Shown: piece by piece, positions 6,958 to 14,838 of the stretch
Layout: each line of letters opens with the position of its first letter
Numbering within the stretch: position 1 is the first letter of the stretch
DNA from: Aeromonas sanarellii
GTDB taxonomy: Bacteria; Pseudomonadota; Gammaproteobacteria; Enterobacterales; Aeromonadaceae
Reading direction: 5' to 3'
NCBI RefSeq assembly: GCF_000820085.1
Contig: NZ_CDBN01000069.1
Span: forward strand, 1-35,269
Length of the DNA stretch: 35,269 nucleotides
Position numbers and translations under genes: made by a program
Notes under the pieces: generated by a model
The model's input: the letters and a program-made list of their open reading frames with translations, nothing else
Told to the model about the DNA's origin: nothing
The model's database searches: none

Positions 6958-8232
6958 TCATGCCAGCCTGGCCAGCATCTCCCTGGTGACCAGCACTATG
7001 CCCTGCTCGGAGCGGTAGAAGCGGCGGGCATCCTCGCAGGCGTTTTCCCCCACCACCAGCCCTTCCGGCAACCGGCAGCCCTTGTCGATCACCACCCGGC
7101 GCAACCGGCAACCGGCCCCTATCTCTACCCCGGGGAAGATCACCGCCTGATCCAGGGTGCAGAAGGAGTCGACCCGCACGTTGTTGAACAGCACAGAGCT
7201 CACGATGAAGGAGCCGCTGACGATGGTGCCGCCGGCGAACAGGGAGTTGATGGTCATGCCGTGCTGGCCGTTCTGATCCTGCACGAACTTGGCGGGGGCC
7301 GTCATCTTCTGGCTGGTCCAGATGGGCCAGTCCTGATCGTAGATGTCGAGCTCGGGCGTCACCGAGGCGAGATCCATGTTCGCCTCCCAGAAGGAGTCCA
7401 CAGTGCCCACATCGCGCCAGTAGGGGCGTTTTTGCGGGCAGCAGCCGACGCAGGAGAGGCTGAACGGATGGGCATAGGCGGTGCCCTCCTTGACCACCCG
7501 CGGGATCACGTCCATGCCAAAGTCGTGGTGGGACTGCTCGTTGGCAAGATCCTCTTCCAGCAGCTGATAGAGGTAGTCGGCGTCGAAGATGTAGACCCCC
7601 ATGGAGGCCAGTGCGGTGTCGGGTTTGCCCGGCATGGCGGGCGGGTCGGCGGGCTTCTCGACGAAGGCGTTGATCTTGCGGCTCTCATCCACCGCCATCA
7701 CGCCAAAGGCGCTGGCCTCCTGGCGCGGCACCTCTATGCAGGCCACCGTCACCCGGCTGCCCAGGTTGACGTGATCGAGCAGCATGGCGGCGTAATCCAT
7801 CTTGTAGATGTGATCCCCCGCCAGCACCACCACATATTTGGGGCCGTGCTCGCGAATGATGTCCATGTTCTGGTAGACGGCATCGGCGGTGCCGCGATAC
7901 CAGCTGACCTCGTCAATGCGCTGCTGGGCCGGCAGCAGCTCGATGAATTCGTTCATCTGGTAGCGCAGGAAGGACCAGCCCGACTGCAGGTGACGCAGCA
8001 GACTGTGGGACTTGTACTGGGTGACCACGCCGATCCGGCGGATCCCGGAGTTGATGCAATTGGAGAGGACGAAGTCGATGATGCGGAACTTGCCGCCAAA
8101 ATGAACGGCCGGTTTTGCTCTGTTGTCCGTCAACTGCTGGAGCCGACTGCCTCGCCCCCCGGCTAACACCAACGCCATGGTCTCGTTCAATAACTGTCTG
8201 GACCTTGCTGTGTTGGCTGGTTGTAACAACAT
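6958..8232 (-). CDS. glgC: Glucose-1-phosphate adenylyltransferase
   Basis: This 424-residue enzyme makes ADP-glucose from ATP and glucose 1-phosphate, the committed step of bacterial glycogen synthesis. The nucleotide-binding loop LAGGRGSRL is at residues 23-31, followed by [24 protein letters not shown] (about 114-124) and the substrate motif F-V-E-K-P-A are present, and the C-terminal third has the left-handed helix part that binds regulators. Length is near the E. coli enzyme (431). The ATG has GGGG about 9 bases upstream. No other glg gene is in the window, so this copy stands apart from glgA and glgB. The gene lies about 160 bases from a G-rich heptamer array. Confidence 0.94.
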   Translation of the reverse strand: MLLQPANTARSRQLLNETMALVLAGGRGSRLQQLTDNRAKPAVHFGGKFRIIDFVLSNCINSGIRRIGVVTQYKSHSLLRHLQSGWSFLRYQMNEFIELLPAQQRIDEVSWYRGTADAVYQNMDIIREHGPKYVVVLAGDHIYKMDYAAMLLDHVNLGSRVTVACIEVPRQEASAFGVMAVDESRKINAFVEKPADPPAMPGKPDTALASMGVYIFDADYLYQLLEEDLANEQSHHDFGMDVIPRVVKEGTAYAHPFSLSCVGCCPQKRPYWRDVGTVDSFWEANMDLASVTPELDIYDQDWPIWTSQKMTAPAKFVQDQNGQHGMTINSLFAGGTIVSGSFIVSSVLFNNVRVDSFCTLDQAVIFPGVEIGAGCRLRRVVIDKGCRLPEGLVVGENACEDARRFYRSEQGIVLVTREMLARLA

Positions 8233-8392
8233 TGAATACCCCTTTATTGATATACCGCCTCAATGGTGCCTCTTTTGAGGCCTATTTGAAAGGGCTTTCA
8301 ATCAGCAGGGGATTCAAACTGATTTTTTTGTCATTTATGTGAGCGAGCGCCATTGCCAATCAGGAAGATGGCTCGGTTTGTGGTCGAATGAT

Positions 8393-8448
8393 GGGCAAAG
8401 GGCAAAGGGCAAAGGGCAGAGGGCAGAGGGCAGAGGGCAGAGGGCAGA
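8393..8448. repeat. Heptanucleotide tandem array (8 units), G-quadruplex-type
   Basis: Three GGGCAAA units are followed by five GGGCAGA units, with no interruption. The eight GGG runs spaced by four bases fit the G3-N(1-7) rule for a G-quadruplex on the plus strand. The array is in the space between pilU (end) and glgC (start), about 160 bases upstream of the glgC ATG. Unit length 7 makes copy-number change likely by slippage. The rest of the 8233-8533 spacer holds only paired hairpins (8470-8511) and an AT-rich stretch that probably contains the glgC promoter. Confidence 0.95.
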
Positions 8449-8469
8449 GCGAAGGGAGGGGGATCAACC

Positions 8470-8511
8470 GTGCTCTTATAGAGCACCCGGCCGCGAGGGC
8501 GGCCGGGTGCT
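8470..8511. terminator. Two overlapping hairpins after pilU
   Basis: A 13-base-pair perfect stem (8482-8494 with 8499-8511, loop GAGG) lies about 22 bases beyond the pilU stop. A second hairpin, GTGCTCT-TAT-AGAGCAC (8470-8486), shares the AGCAC arm with the first, so only one can form at a time. There is no U-run, so a classical intrinsic terminator is not certain; it may shield the 3' end of the pilU transcript or pause polymerase. Confidence 0.5.
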
Positions 8512-8533
8512 GGGCGGGGGAGGGGACGCCTGA

Positions 8534-9673
8534 CTAGAAGAGATCGTTGTTATCATCCTTGGTGGGCTCCAGGCTCCAGCCGCTGGCCGCCGCACTGTTG
8601 CCTATCTGCCCCTTCTCCCGCCACAGCTTGATCTTGAGGCGCAGGTTGTTCTGGGAGTCTGCGTTTTTGACCGCCTCTTCTTCGTCTATCACCCCCTCCA
8701 CCACCAGATCGAACAAGGTGCTGTCGAAGGTGACCATGCCAAGGGCCCTGGATTTCTCCATGATCTCCTTGAGGCCGCCAAACTCGCCGCGCTTGATGAG
8801 ATCGCGAATGGTGTGGGTCCCGAGCATCACCTCCACCGCCGCCCGGCGTCCGCCGTCCGTGGTCTTCACCAGCCGCTGGGAGACGAAGGCCTTGAGGTTG
8901 TTGCCAAGGTCGTTGAGCAGCTGGGGCCTGCGCTCCTCGGGGAAGAAGTTGATGATGCGATCCAGCGCCTGGTTGGCGTTGTTGGCGTGCAGGGTGGAGA
9001 TGGCCAGATGCCCGGTCTCGGAGAAGGCCAGCGCATGCTCCATGGTCTCCCGGTCGCGAATTTCACCGATGAGGATGACGTCCGGCGCCTGGCGCAGGGT
9101 GTTCTTCAGGGCCGCGTGGAAGCTGCGGGTGTCCACCCCCACCTCCCGCTGGTTGATGATGCTCTTGCGGTGGCGATGGACGAACTCCACCGGATCCTCG
9201 ATGGTGATGATGTGGCCACCGCTGTTGCGGTTGCGATGGTCGATGAGGGCTGCGAGCGAGGTGGACTTGCCCGAGCCGGTGCCGCCGACAAACAGCACCA
9301 GGCCGCGCTTCTCCATGATGGTGTCGAGCAGCACGAGGGGCAGCTTGAGATCCTCGAAGCGGGGGATCTCGGTCTTGATGTTGCGCGCCACCAGGGAGAC
9401 CTCGTTGCGCTGCTTGAAGATGTTGACCCGAAAGCGCCCTATCTGGGGCAGGGAGATGGCGAGGTTCATCTCCAGCTCCTTCTCGAACTGCTGCTTCTGC
9501 TCCGAGTCCATGAGATCGGCGGCTATCCTGGCTACCTCCCCCGGCTCGAGCGGCACCTCGTTCAGGGGGCGCAGGGCGCCGTTGAACTTGGCGCAGGGGG
9601 GCGCCCCTGTGGAGAGATAGAGGTCTGAGCCATCCTGCTTGGCCAGGATCTGTAGCATGTCTCGCAATTCCAT
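8534..9673 (-). CDS. pilU: Type IV pilus retraction ATPase PilU
   Basis: This 379-residue hexameric ATPase acts with PilT at the cytoplasmic side of the type IV pilus to retract the fibre. Walker A GGTGSGKST lies at about residues 130-138, the Asp box IITIEDPVEF and the Walker B DVILIGEIRD follow, and the His box reads HLAISTLHANNANQA. The N-terminal part (GSDLYLSTGAPP) and the tail (SQNNLRLKIKLW) match PilU better than PilT. I chose the ATG reading MELRDML, with GAGG about 8 bases upstream, over a GTG five codons earlier. PilU is often encoded just after pilT; here no pilT is adjacent, and the upstream gene is an unrelated membrane protein. Confidence 0.9.
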   Translation of the reverse strand: MELRDMLQILAKQDGSDLYLSTGAPPCAKFNGALRPLNEVPLEPGEVARIAADLMDSEQKQQFEKELEMNLAISLPQIGRFRVNIFKQRNEVSLVARNIKTEIPRFEDLKLPLVLLDTIMEKRGLVLFVGGTGSGKSTSLAALIDHRNRNSGGHIITIEDPVEFVHRHRKSIINQREVGVDTRSFHAALKNTLRQAPDVILIGEIRDRETMEHALAFSETGHLAISTLHANNANQALDRIINFFPEERRPQLLNDLGNNLKAFVSQRLVKTTDGGRRAAVEVMLGTHTIRDLIKRGEFGGLKEIMEKSRALGMVTFDSTLFDLVVEGVIDEEEAVKNADSQNNLRLKIKLWREKGQIGNSAAASGWSLEPTKDDNNDLF

Positions 9674-9728
9674 GTGTTGCCTCGTCACTCAAAGAGATAG
9701 GGGGAGCAATGTGCTTGAGTGTATAGCC

Positions 9729-10085
9729 TCAGGCACCGGTCAGTTTCTCGCGAAACACAAAAAACACCGCGCCCAGAATGCACAGGCCGGCCCAGAGGTA
9801 GTCCCACTTCAGGTCTTCTTTCAGATAGAAGATGGAGAAGGGAACGAATACGGTGAGGGTGATCACCTCCTGCAGGATCTTGAGCTGACCGACCGAGAGC
9901 ACCGTATGACCGATGCGGTTGGCGGGCACCTGCAACAGGTACTCGAACAGGGCGATGCCCCAACTCACCAGGGCGGCGATGATCCAGGGTTTGTGGTTCA
10001 TGCTCTTGAGATGGGCATACCAGGCGAAGGTCATGAAGACGTTGCTGCAGATCAGCAGACCGATACTGGTGACGATAGGGTTCAT
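9729..10085 (-). CDS. DUF486 (DMT-type) small membrane protein
   Basis: This 118-residue protein has four hydrophobic segments, like small multidrug-resistance-type members of the drug/metabolite transporter clan. The pattern F-M-T-F-A-W-Y-A-H-L-K and the end W-A-G-L-C-I-L-G-A-V-F-F-V-F are typical of DUF486. Substrate is unknown. The start has AGGAGA about 6 bases upstream. It is divergent from the periplasmic binding protein gene, with about 110 bases between them, and it is followed by pilU with a 55-base gap, so the two could share a transcript. Confidence 0.85.
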   Translation of the reverse strand: MNPIVTSIGLLICSNVFMTFAWYAHLKSMNHKPWIIAALVSWGIALFEYLLQVPANRIGHTVLSVGQLKILQEVITLTVFVPFSIFYLKEDLKWDYLWAGLCILGAVFFVFREKLTGA

Positions 10086-10197
10086 TAGGTTCTCCTTTGA
10101 AATCGCTGCATTTTATCTCGACTCCATGGGTTTTCATAAGTGGCACATGAGGGTATTTTTAGCCCACAAGGATGTGACAACAGAAGGTTGAAACTGG

Positions 10198-10947
10198 ATG
10201 GGCAAGACAAGCCGGGGAGTGCTTTGTCTGTTGTTTGCCTGTATGGCCCCCGTGACCTCTATGGCAAACGGTGCGCCAACCCTGACGGTGGTGACCGATG
10301 TCTGGCCCCCGTTTCGCATGCTCGCGCAGGACGACGAATTCCATGGTCTGGATATCGACATTCTGCGCCAGCTGCAGGCTCGCAGCGGCATAGCGCTCAC
10401 CCTCAAGCGGGTGCCCTGGGGACGGGCACTCAAGCAGATGCAGACAGGTCAGGCGGATCTGATGATAGGGTTGGCCCACACCCCGGAGCGGGCGGCCTTC
10501 ATCGATTACCTGCAACCTGCCTATTACCAGTGCCGGCCGGCCTTCTACGGCAAGGCGGCGGCGGTGGCCACCCTGAAAACCTACGAGGATCTGCGTGGCA
10601 GGGAGATAGGCTATGTGCTCAACTCCGCCTATTTCGCCCCCTTCGACGACGACGGCCAGCTCGACAAGCACGGGGTGCCCACCGAGGATCAGTTGCAGCG
10701 CATGGTGGAGCGGGGTCATCTGTCCCTGATGATAGGCACCGACTGCCAGGTGGATTACGCCCTGAGCCGGCGCAACGACGCCGGTCTCATCAAGGCGGAC
10801 TACCGCCCGCCCCACCCTGTGGTGCTCTACCTCGGCATGAGCAAGCACTCACCCCACCAGGCTCTCGGGCCTGCACTGGCGCAGGCGTTGCAGACCATGG
10901 TGGAGAGCGGCGAGATAGAGGCGCTGGCACGGCCTTACCAGCCTTGA
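10198..10947 (+). CDS. Periplasmic substrate-binding protein, SBP_bac_3 family
   Basis: This 249-residue protein has a signal peptide of about 23 residues with a cleavage site after S-M-A. The mature part opens LTVVTDVWPPFRM and goes on to GLDIDILRQL, R-V-P-W-G-R-A-L and Q-A-D-L-M-I-G-L, which are the landmarks of family 3 solute-binding proteins (amino-acid type). No permease or ATPase of that type is next to it, so it is a solitary binder, as are many Vibrio and Aeromonas members. The ligand cannot be told from sequence. It stands just before btuC, but BtuF belongs to another fold class, so this is not the B12-binding protein. Confidence 0.82.
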   Translation: MGKTSRGVLCLLFACMAPVTSMANGAPTLTVVTDVWPPFRMLAQDDEFHGLDIDILRQLQARSGIALTLKRVPWGRALKQMQTGQADLMIGLAHTPERAAFIDYLQPAYYQCRPAFYGKAAAVATLKTYEDLRGREIGYVLNSAYFAPFDDDGQLDKHGVPTEDQLQRMVERGHLSLMIGTDCQVDYALSRRNDAGLIKADYRPPHPVVLYLGMSKHSPHQALGPALAQALQTMVESGEIEALARPYQP

Positions 10948-10974
10948 CCTTGGGTGGTAACGCGCTGTTATCAT
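10944..10974 (+). promoter_or_regulatory. Possible btuCD promoter
   Basis: TTGACC (5 of 6 matches) overlaps the stop of the preceding gene, and TATCAT (5 of 6) follows with a 19-base spacer, slightly long. If used, the transcript would have a short leader with a GCCCCC/GGGGGC hairpin (10990-11006) before the TTG start at 11035. No cobalamin riboswitch fits in this short space. Confidence 0.35.
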
Positions 10975-11034
10975 GCAGCTTTCCTGCTGGCCCCCGGTTC
11001 GGGGGCGGCGCCTGTCTCATTTCGGGGATCCCGC

Positions 11035-12042
11035 TTGTATCTCGCTCTCATCCACCGCCAGCAGCGCTGGCAGCGCCACTGGCTGCTCGCCCTGTCGCTG
11101 CTCGTCCTGTCCCTCTTCCTGCTCTCCCTTGCCCTGGGGGAGTTCGTGCTGCTGCCCTGGCAGCACATGGGGGAGCTGGAGCTGCGCATCTTGCTGGATC
11201 TGCGCCTGCCGCGGGCCCTACTGGCCCTGCTGGCGGGGGCGGCGCTCGCCTGTGGCGGGGCCGTGCTGCAGGTGATGCTGCACAACCCTGTGGCCGAGCC
11301 CGGCCTGCTGGGTGTCTCTAGCGGGGCGGGATTGGCTGCCATGGTGGCGATGGCGGTAGCCAGGTCCCTCGGCGTCTATCTGCCGGGCTGGGGGCTGTCG
11401 CTCGCGGCTTTCGGTGGCGCCCTGGTGGTGACCATGCTGCTCATCCACCTGGCGCGCCGGGCCCGGCTCGGTCACACCCGACTGCTGCTGTTCGGGGTGG
11501 CCATCGGTATCCTCACCAATGCGGCCATGACCTGGCTGATGTACTTTGCCGACGACGGCTCCCTGCGGGAGTTCATGTTCTGGATGATGGGCAGCCTCTC
11601 CTACGGTAGCCAGCAGCTCGCCTGGTGGTGGCTGGTGCTGCCGCTCACCCTCGGCTGGCTCTGCTGGCAGGGCAGGGCGCTGCAACAACTGCTGCTGGGG
11701 GAGACCCAGGCCCAGCTGATGGGGATGAACGTGGACAGGATGCGGGTGCGGCTGGTGCTGGCGGTCTGCCTGCTCACCGGGGTCGCGGTGTCCCTGTGCG
11801 GTGTCATCGGTTTCGTCGGTCTGGTGGTGCCTCACCTGCTGCGGCTGTGCGGCGGCAGCGATCAGCGCTTCCTGCTGCCCGCCTCGGCACTGGGGGGCGG
11901 CGCCCTGCTGCTGGGTGCCGATCTGGTGGCGCGCTCGGTCCTTCAGGCCGGTGAGCTGCCCATCGGCGTCATCACCGCCTCGGTCGGGGCGCCGCTCTTT
12001 ATCTACCTGCTGCTGAGGCAAGATGCCGATGTCTCCCGTTAA
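11035..12042 (+). CDS. btuC: Vitamin B12 ABC transporter permease BtuC
   Basis: This 335-residue inner-membrane permease has about ten transmembrane helices and works as a dimer with BtuD to import cobalamin delivered by BtuF. Family marks seen are L-R-L-P-R-A-L-L-A-L-L-A-G-A-A-L, N-P-V-A-E-P-G-L-L-G-V-S-S-G-A-G, the coupling region (L-G-E-T-Q-A-Q-L-M-G), and G-F-V-G-L-V-V-P-H-L-L-R. The TTG start is chosen because MYLALIHRQQRWQRHWLL then lines up with the start of E. coli BtuC; the open frame upstream adds 27 residues with no membrane or family character. The gene overlaps btuD by 20 bases. BtuF is not in the window. Confidence 0.88.
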   Translation: MYLALIHRQQRWQRHWLLALSLLVLSLFLLSLALGEFVLLPWQHMGELELRILLDLRLPRALLALLAGAALACGGAVLQVMLHNPVAEPGLLGVSSGAGLAAMVAMAVARSLGVYLPGWGLSLAAFGGALVVTMLLIHLARRARLGHTRLLLFGVAIGILTNAAMTWLMYFADDGSLREFMFWMMGSLSYGSQQLAWWWLVLPLTLGWLCWQGRALQQLLLGETQAQLMGMNVDRMRVRLVLAVCLLTGVAVSLCGVIGFVGLVVPHLLRLCGGSDQRFLLPASALGGGALLLGADLVARSVLQAGELPIGVITASVGAPLFIYLLLRQDADVSR

Positions 12043-12814
12043 CTCCTCCCCCAATCCCCTCTGGTTGCTGGAGGCGCGGGCCCTCGGGATCCCCGCGCGG
12101 CTCGCCCCCCTGGATCTCGCCTGGGCCGGGGGCCAGCTGGTCGCCCTGCTCGGCCCCAACGGCAGCGGCAAGTCGAGCCTGCTGGGAGCCCTGGCCGGCA
12201 TACTGCCTGCCGACGGCGCCGTGCGGATCGAAGGGGACGAGATCGTCGCTCTCGGCTGGTCCGAGCTTGCCAGGCGGCGCGCCATGCTGCCCCAGCGCCA
12301 GCCCCAGCTGTTCCATATCCCGGTGTTCCAGGTGCTGAGCCTGGGGCTAGACGAGCAGGGGCCGCGGGAGGCGCAAAACGGGGCCGTAGCCGAGATCTGC
12401 CGCGCGCTGGAGCTGGAGGCCCTGCTGGCACGGGACTTCAGCCGTCTGTCGGGGGGCGAGCAGCAGCGGGTGCTGATCGCCCGCACCCTGCTGCAGCTGT
12501 GGCCCGGCCTCAACCCGGCCGGGCGGCTCCTGCTGCTGGACGAGCCGCTGGCGGGGCTGGATCTGCACCATCAGCTGGCGCTGCTGCGGCTGCTGAAGGA
12601 GCTGGCCGCTCAGGGCCTGTTGGTGGTGGTCGCCATCCACGACATCAACCTGGCCATCGACTGGGCGGATCGCGTTCTCTGCCTGCAACAGGGCCGCGTG
12701 GCGGGCGAGGGGGACGTCGGGATCATCGACGAGGCGCTGCTGGAGCGGGTGTTCCAGATCCGCACCGACCGCGTCGAGTCGGCAGGCCGGGTCTGGTTTA
12801 TGCCGAGCCTGTGA
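12023..12814 (+). CDS. btuD: Vitamin B12 ABC transporter ATPase BtuD
   Basis: This 263-residue ATPase powers the BtuCD importer. Walker A GPNGSGKSS is near residues 45-53, the Q-loop region reads MLPQRQPQ, the signature is LSGGEQQRV, Walker B is LLLLDEPLAGLD and the switch histidine is in VVAIHDINLA. It is close to E. coli BtuD in length. Two ATG codons two residues apart can start it; I took the first. Its start inside the btuC end indicates translational coupling. The transcript ends at the perfect 17-base-pair hairpin that follows. Confidence 0.92.
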   Translation: MPMSPVNSSPNPLWLLEARALGIPARLAPLDLAWAGGQLVALLGPNGSGKSSLLGALAGILPADGAVRIEGDEIVALGWSELARRRAMLPQRQPQLFHIPVFQVLSLGLDEQGPREAQNGAVAEICRALELEALLARDFSRLSGGEQQRVLIARTLLQLWPGLNPAGRLLLLDEPLAGLDLHHQLALLRLLKELAAQGLLVVVAIHDINLAIDWADRVLCLQQGRVAGEGDVGIIDEALLERVFQIRTDRVESAGRVWFMPSL

Positions 12815-12865
12815 GGAACGGGCGGCGACGCTCTGACCAGTTCCCAACAAGTGTTCCAAATAAGC

Positions 12866-12902
12866 AGAAGGGGCCGGATATCGCGGATATCCGGCCCCTT
12901 CT
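12866..12902. terminator. Perfect 17-base-pair hairpin between btuD and the aroH repeats
   Basis: Positions 12866-12882 pair exactly with 12886-12902 across a three-base loop. It stands where the plus-strand btuCD and the minus-strand aroH transcripts converge. The T-run is short (CTTCTCGTT), so it may act as a bidirectional terminator mostly through stem strength. Confidence 0.65.
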
Positions 12903-12917
12903 CGTTGCATTGGCGAT

Positions 12918-13170
12918 TCAGGCCGACAGCTTGTCCAACCGCACCTTGGCCGCCTCGGCCAGCATGGCCAGCAGGGTCTCGGTGTCGCCCCAGGACAGGC
13001 AGGCATCGGTGATGCTCTGACCGAAGGGTGATGACGCAGCCGTTAACCCGGGCGGATTTTTTCCAGACGCACCTTGGCGGCCTCGGCCAGCATGGCCAGC
13101 AGGGTCTCGGTGTCGCCCCAGGAGAGGCAGGCATCGGTGATGCTCTGACCGAAGGGTGATGACGCAGCCG
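12918..13170 (-). pseudogene. Two extra tandem copies of the aroH 3' end
   Basis: Downstream of the aroH stop, the last 125-128 bases of the gene are repeated twice on the same strand with a period of exactly 128 bases (gene stop 13171, middle-copy stop 13043). The middle copy would end VRLEKIRPG, nearly as the gene does. The distal copy would end VRLDKLSA with a different stop at 12918. Both copies carry one extra C near ACCCTTCGG, so they are out of frame from their own upstream part, and neither has a start. The repeat joint is at AACGGCTGCG, a run also found inside the gene. This fills the 12815-13170 space. Confidence 0.92.
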
Positions 13171-14238
13171 TTAACCCTGGCGGATTTTTTCCAGACGCAC
13201 CTTGGCGGCCTCGGCCAGCATGGCCAGCAGGGTCTCGGTGTCGCCCCAGGACAGGCAGGCGTCGGTGATGCTCTGGCCGAAGGTGGCGGCGCAGCCGTTC
13301 TCCACGTCCTGACGCCCTTCCACCAGGAAGCTCTCGGCCATGATGCCGGCGATGCCGGTGCGGCCGCGGCGCAGCTGATCGCAGATATCCTGGGCCACCA
13401 GCAGCTGGCGGCGGTGATCCTTCATGCTGTTGCCGTGGCTGAAGTCCACCACCAGGCGCTCGGGCAGGCCCACCTGGGCCAGGGCCTCGCATGCCTCGTC
13501 GATGCTGGCTGTGTCGTAGTTGGGCCTGTGGCCGCCGCGCAGGATCACGTGGCCATAGGGGTTGCCGGCGGTACGGTAGATGGTCATCTTGCCGTCCTTG
13601 TCCGGGGAGTAGAAGATGTGGCTGTGGCGGGCGGCGCGCACCGCATCGATGGCGATGCGGGTGTTGCCGTCGGTGCCGTTCTTGAAGCCCACTGGGCAGG
13701 AGAGGGCGGAGGCCATCTCGCGGTGTACCTGGGATTCGGTGGTGCGCGCCCCGATGGCGCCCCAGGTGATGAGGTCGCTGATGTACTGGCCGGTCACCAT
13801 GTCGAGGAATTCGGTGGCGGTGGGCATGCCCATCTCGTTGATGTCCACCAGCAGCTGGCGGGCCAGCTTCAACCCTTCGTTCACGTCGAAGCTGCCGTCC
13901 AGGCGCGGATCGTTGATGAGCCCCTTCCAGCCGACTATGGTGCGCGGCTTCTCGAAGTAGGTGCGCATCACGATGCACAGGCTCTCCTTGTACTGCTCGC
14001 GCAGGGCATTGAGGCGCTGGGCGTATTCGCGGGCGGCGGCGGGATCGTGGATGGAGCAGGGGCCGACGATGACCAGCAGGCGCTGATCGTCACCGGCCAG
14101 AATGGCTTCTACATCGTGGCGGGCATCCAGCAGGTTCTGGGCGACGGTGTCGTTTAACGGGAAGGCGTGCGCCAGCTCGCTGGGCGTGATCAGGGACTCC
14201 AGGCGACGGGTGCGCAATTCATCGGTGTGAATGGACAT
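13171..14238 (-). CDS. aroH: 3-deoxy-7-phosphoheptulonate synthase, AroH-type
   Basis: This 355-residue class I DAHP synthase joins phosphoenolpyruvate and erythrose 4-phosphate, the first step of the shikimate pathway. Motifs seen are V-G-P-C-S-I-H-D, M-R-T-Y-F-E-K-P-R-T, G-A-R-T-T-E-S-Q, G-F-K-N-G-T-D-G, and the late S-H-G-N and S-I-T-D-A-C metal and substrate residues. The opening TDELRTRRLESLITPSELA and the block PTATEFLDMVTGQYISDL match the tryptophan-sensitive enzyme AroH of E. coli better than AroF or AroG. The ATG reading MSIHTDEL is the family start. Its 3' end is repeated twice downstream. I saw no TrpR operator. Confidence 0.86.
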   Translation of the reverse strand: MSIHTDELRTRRLESLITPSELAHAFPLNDTVAQNLLDARHDVEAILAGDDQRLLVIVGPCSIHDPAAAREYAQRLNALREQYKESLCIVMRTYFEKPRTIVGWKGLINDPRLDGSFDVNEGLKLARQLLVDINEMGMPTATEFLDMVTGQYISDLITWGAIGARTTESQVHREMASALSCPVGFKNGTDGNTRIAIDAVRAARHSHIFYSPDKDGKMTIYRTAGNPYGHVILRGGHRPNYDTASIDEACEALAQVGLPERLVVDFSHGNSMKDHRRQLLVAQDICDQLRRGRTGIAGIMAESFLVEGRQDVENGCAATFGQSITDACLSWGDTETLLAMLAEAAKVRLEKIRQG

Positions 14239-14271
14239 ACGACTCAATTCTCGAGTGGATAAGAGGGGCGG

Positions 14272-14335
14272 GACGCCAAAATGCAAGGGAATAAAATAAA
14301 GCAAAACGCCCCCGATGGAAACCTCGGGCGGCTCT
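14272..14335 (-). promoter_or_regulatory. Terminator-like hairpin in the aroH leader (possible attenuator)
   Basis: On the minus strand GCCGCCCGA pairs with TCGGGGGC (eight pairs with one bulged G) across a GGTTTCCA loop and is followed by the T-rich run GTTTTGCTTTATTTTATT. No gene on this strand lies just upstream to be terminated, so it is most simply a leader element of aroH. I find no leader peptide rich in tryptophan, phenylalanine or tyrosine codons, so the signal is unknown. Confidence 0.4.
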
Positions 14336-14379
14336 GATAGGATGTGAGCCCAAAAGCCATTTCAAATGAGGTAGTTATC

Positions 14380-14760
14380 GTGGCAAAGCCAGGCGCGACC
14401 GGGATCACCCGCATCATCAACGCAACCGGTTACAGCATGAAGGGTCTCAAGTCGGCCTGGATCAACGAGGCCGCCTTCCGTCAGGAGCTGGTGCTGATCC
14501 TGCTGCTGATGCCGCTGGCGTTCTGGATTGGTGACTCCCTCAACGAGATCCTGCTGCTCGTCTGCATCAGCTGGCTGGTGGTGATCGTCGAGGTGCTCAA
14601 CTCTGCCATCGAGGCGGTGGTGGATCGCATCGGCTCCGAGCATCACGAACTCTCGGGCCGCGCCAAGGATCTGGGCTCCGCCGCCGTCTTTATCGCGCTG
14701 GCCCTGAACGCCCTGGTATGGGGGGCCCTGGTGGGCCGCAATCTGTTGGGATGGTGGTAG
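14380..14760 (+). CDS. dgkA: Diacylglycerol kinase (prokaryotic type)
   Basis: This 126-residue trimeric inner-membrane enzyme phosphorylates diacylglycerol, recycling the lipid left by envelope glucan and lipopolysaccharide modification. It has three hydrophobic segments and the family core EVLNSAIEAVVDRIGSEHHE, then L-S-G-R-A-K-D-L-G-S-A-A-V, which carry the active-site acidic residues. The start is a GTG (reading MAKPGATGITR), with GAGG about 10 bases upstream; it matches the E. coli start and length. The gene is divergent from aroH and convergent with serA. Confidence 0.94.
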   Translation: MAKPGATGITRIINATGYSMKGLKSAWINEAAFRQELVLILLLMPLAFWIGDSLNEILLLVCISWLVVIVEVLNSAIEAVVDRIGSEHHELSGRAKDLGSAAVFIALALNALVWGALVGRNLLGWW

Positions 14761-14818
14761 GTTGCGAGAGCAACCTTTCTTCTGACATAAAAAAGCCCGT
14801 CATCACGACGGGCTTTTT
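14760..14818. terminator. Double terminator between dgkA and serA
   Basis: Directly after the dgkA stop, GGTTGC-GAGA-GCAACC with a GNRA-type loop is followed by TTTCTTCT, a plus-strand terminator. Next, AAAAAAGCCCGTC-ATCA-CGACGGGCTTTTT (14789-14818) is symmetric and can end both dgkA and the oncoming serA transcript. Confidence 0.85.
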
Positions 14819-14838
14819 ACTGCGCAGATAAGGGCTTA

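Noticed and set aside
10948..11034. Cobalamin riboswitch before btuC
   Set aside because: The space is only 87 bases, too short for the aptamer, and no B12-box-like sequence is present.
12918..13170. Attachment-site repeats of an integrated element at the aroH 3' end
   Set aside because: The copies are directly adjacent with nothing between them, and no integrase gene is in the window; a past excision cannot be shown.
14239..14379. TrpR operator before aroH
   Set aside because: No CTAG-centred palindrome of the TrpR type on either strand.
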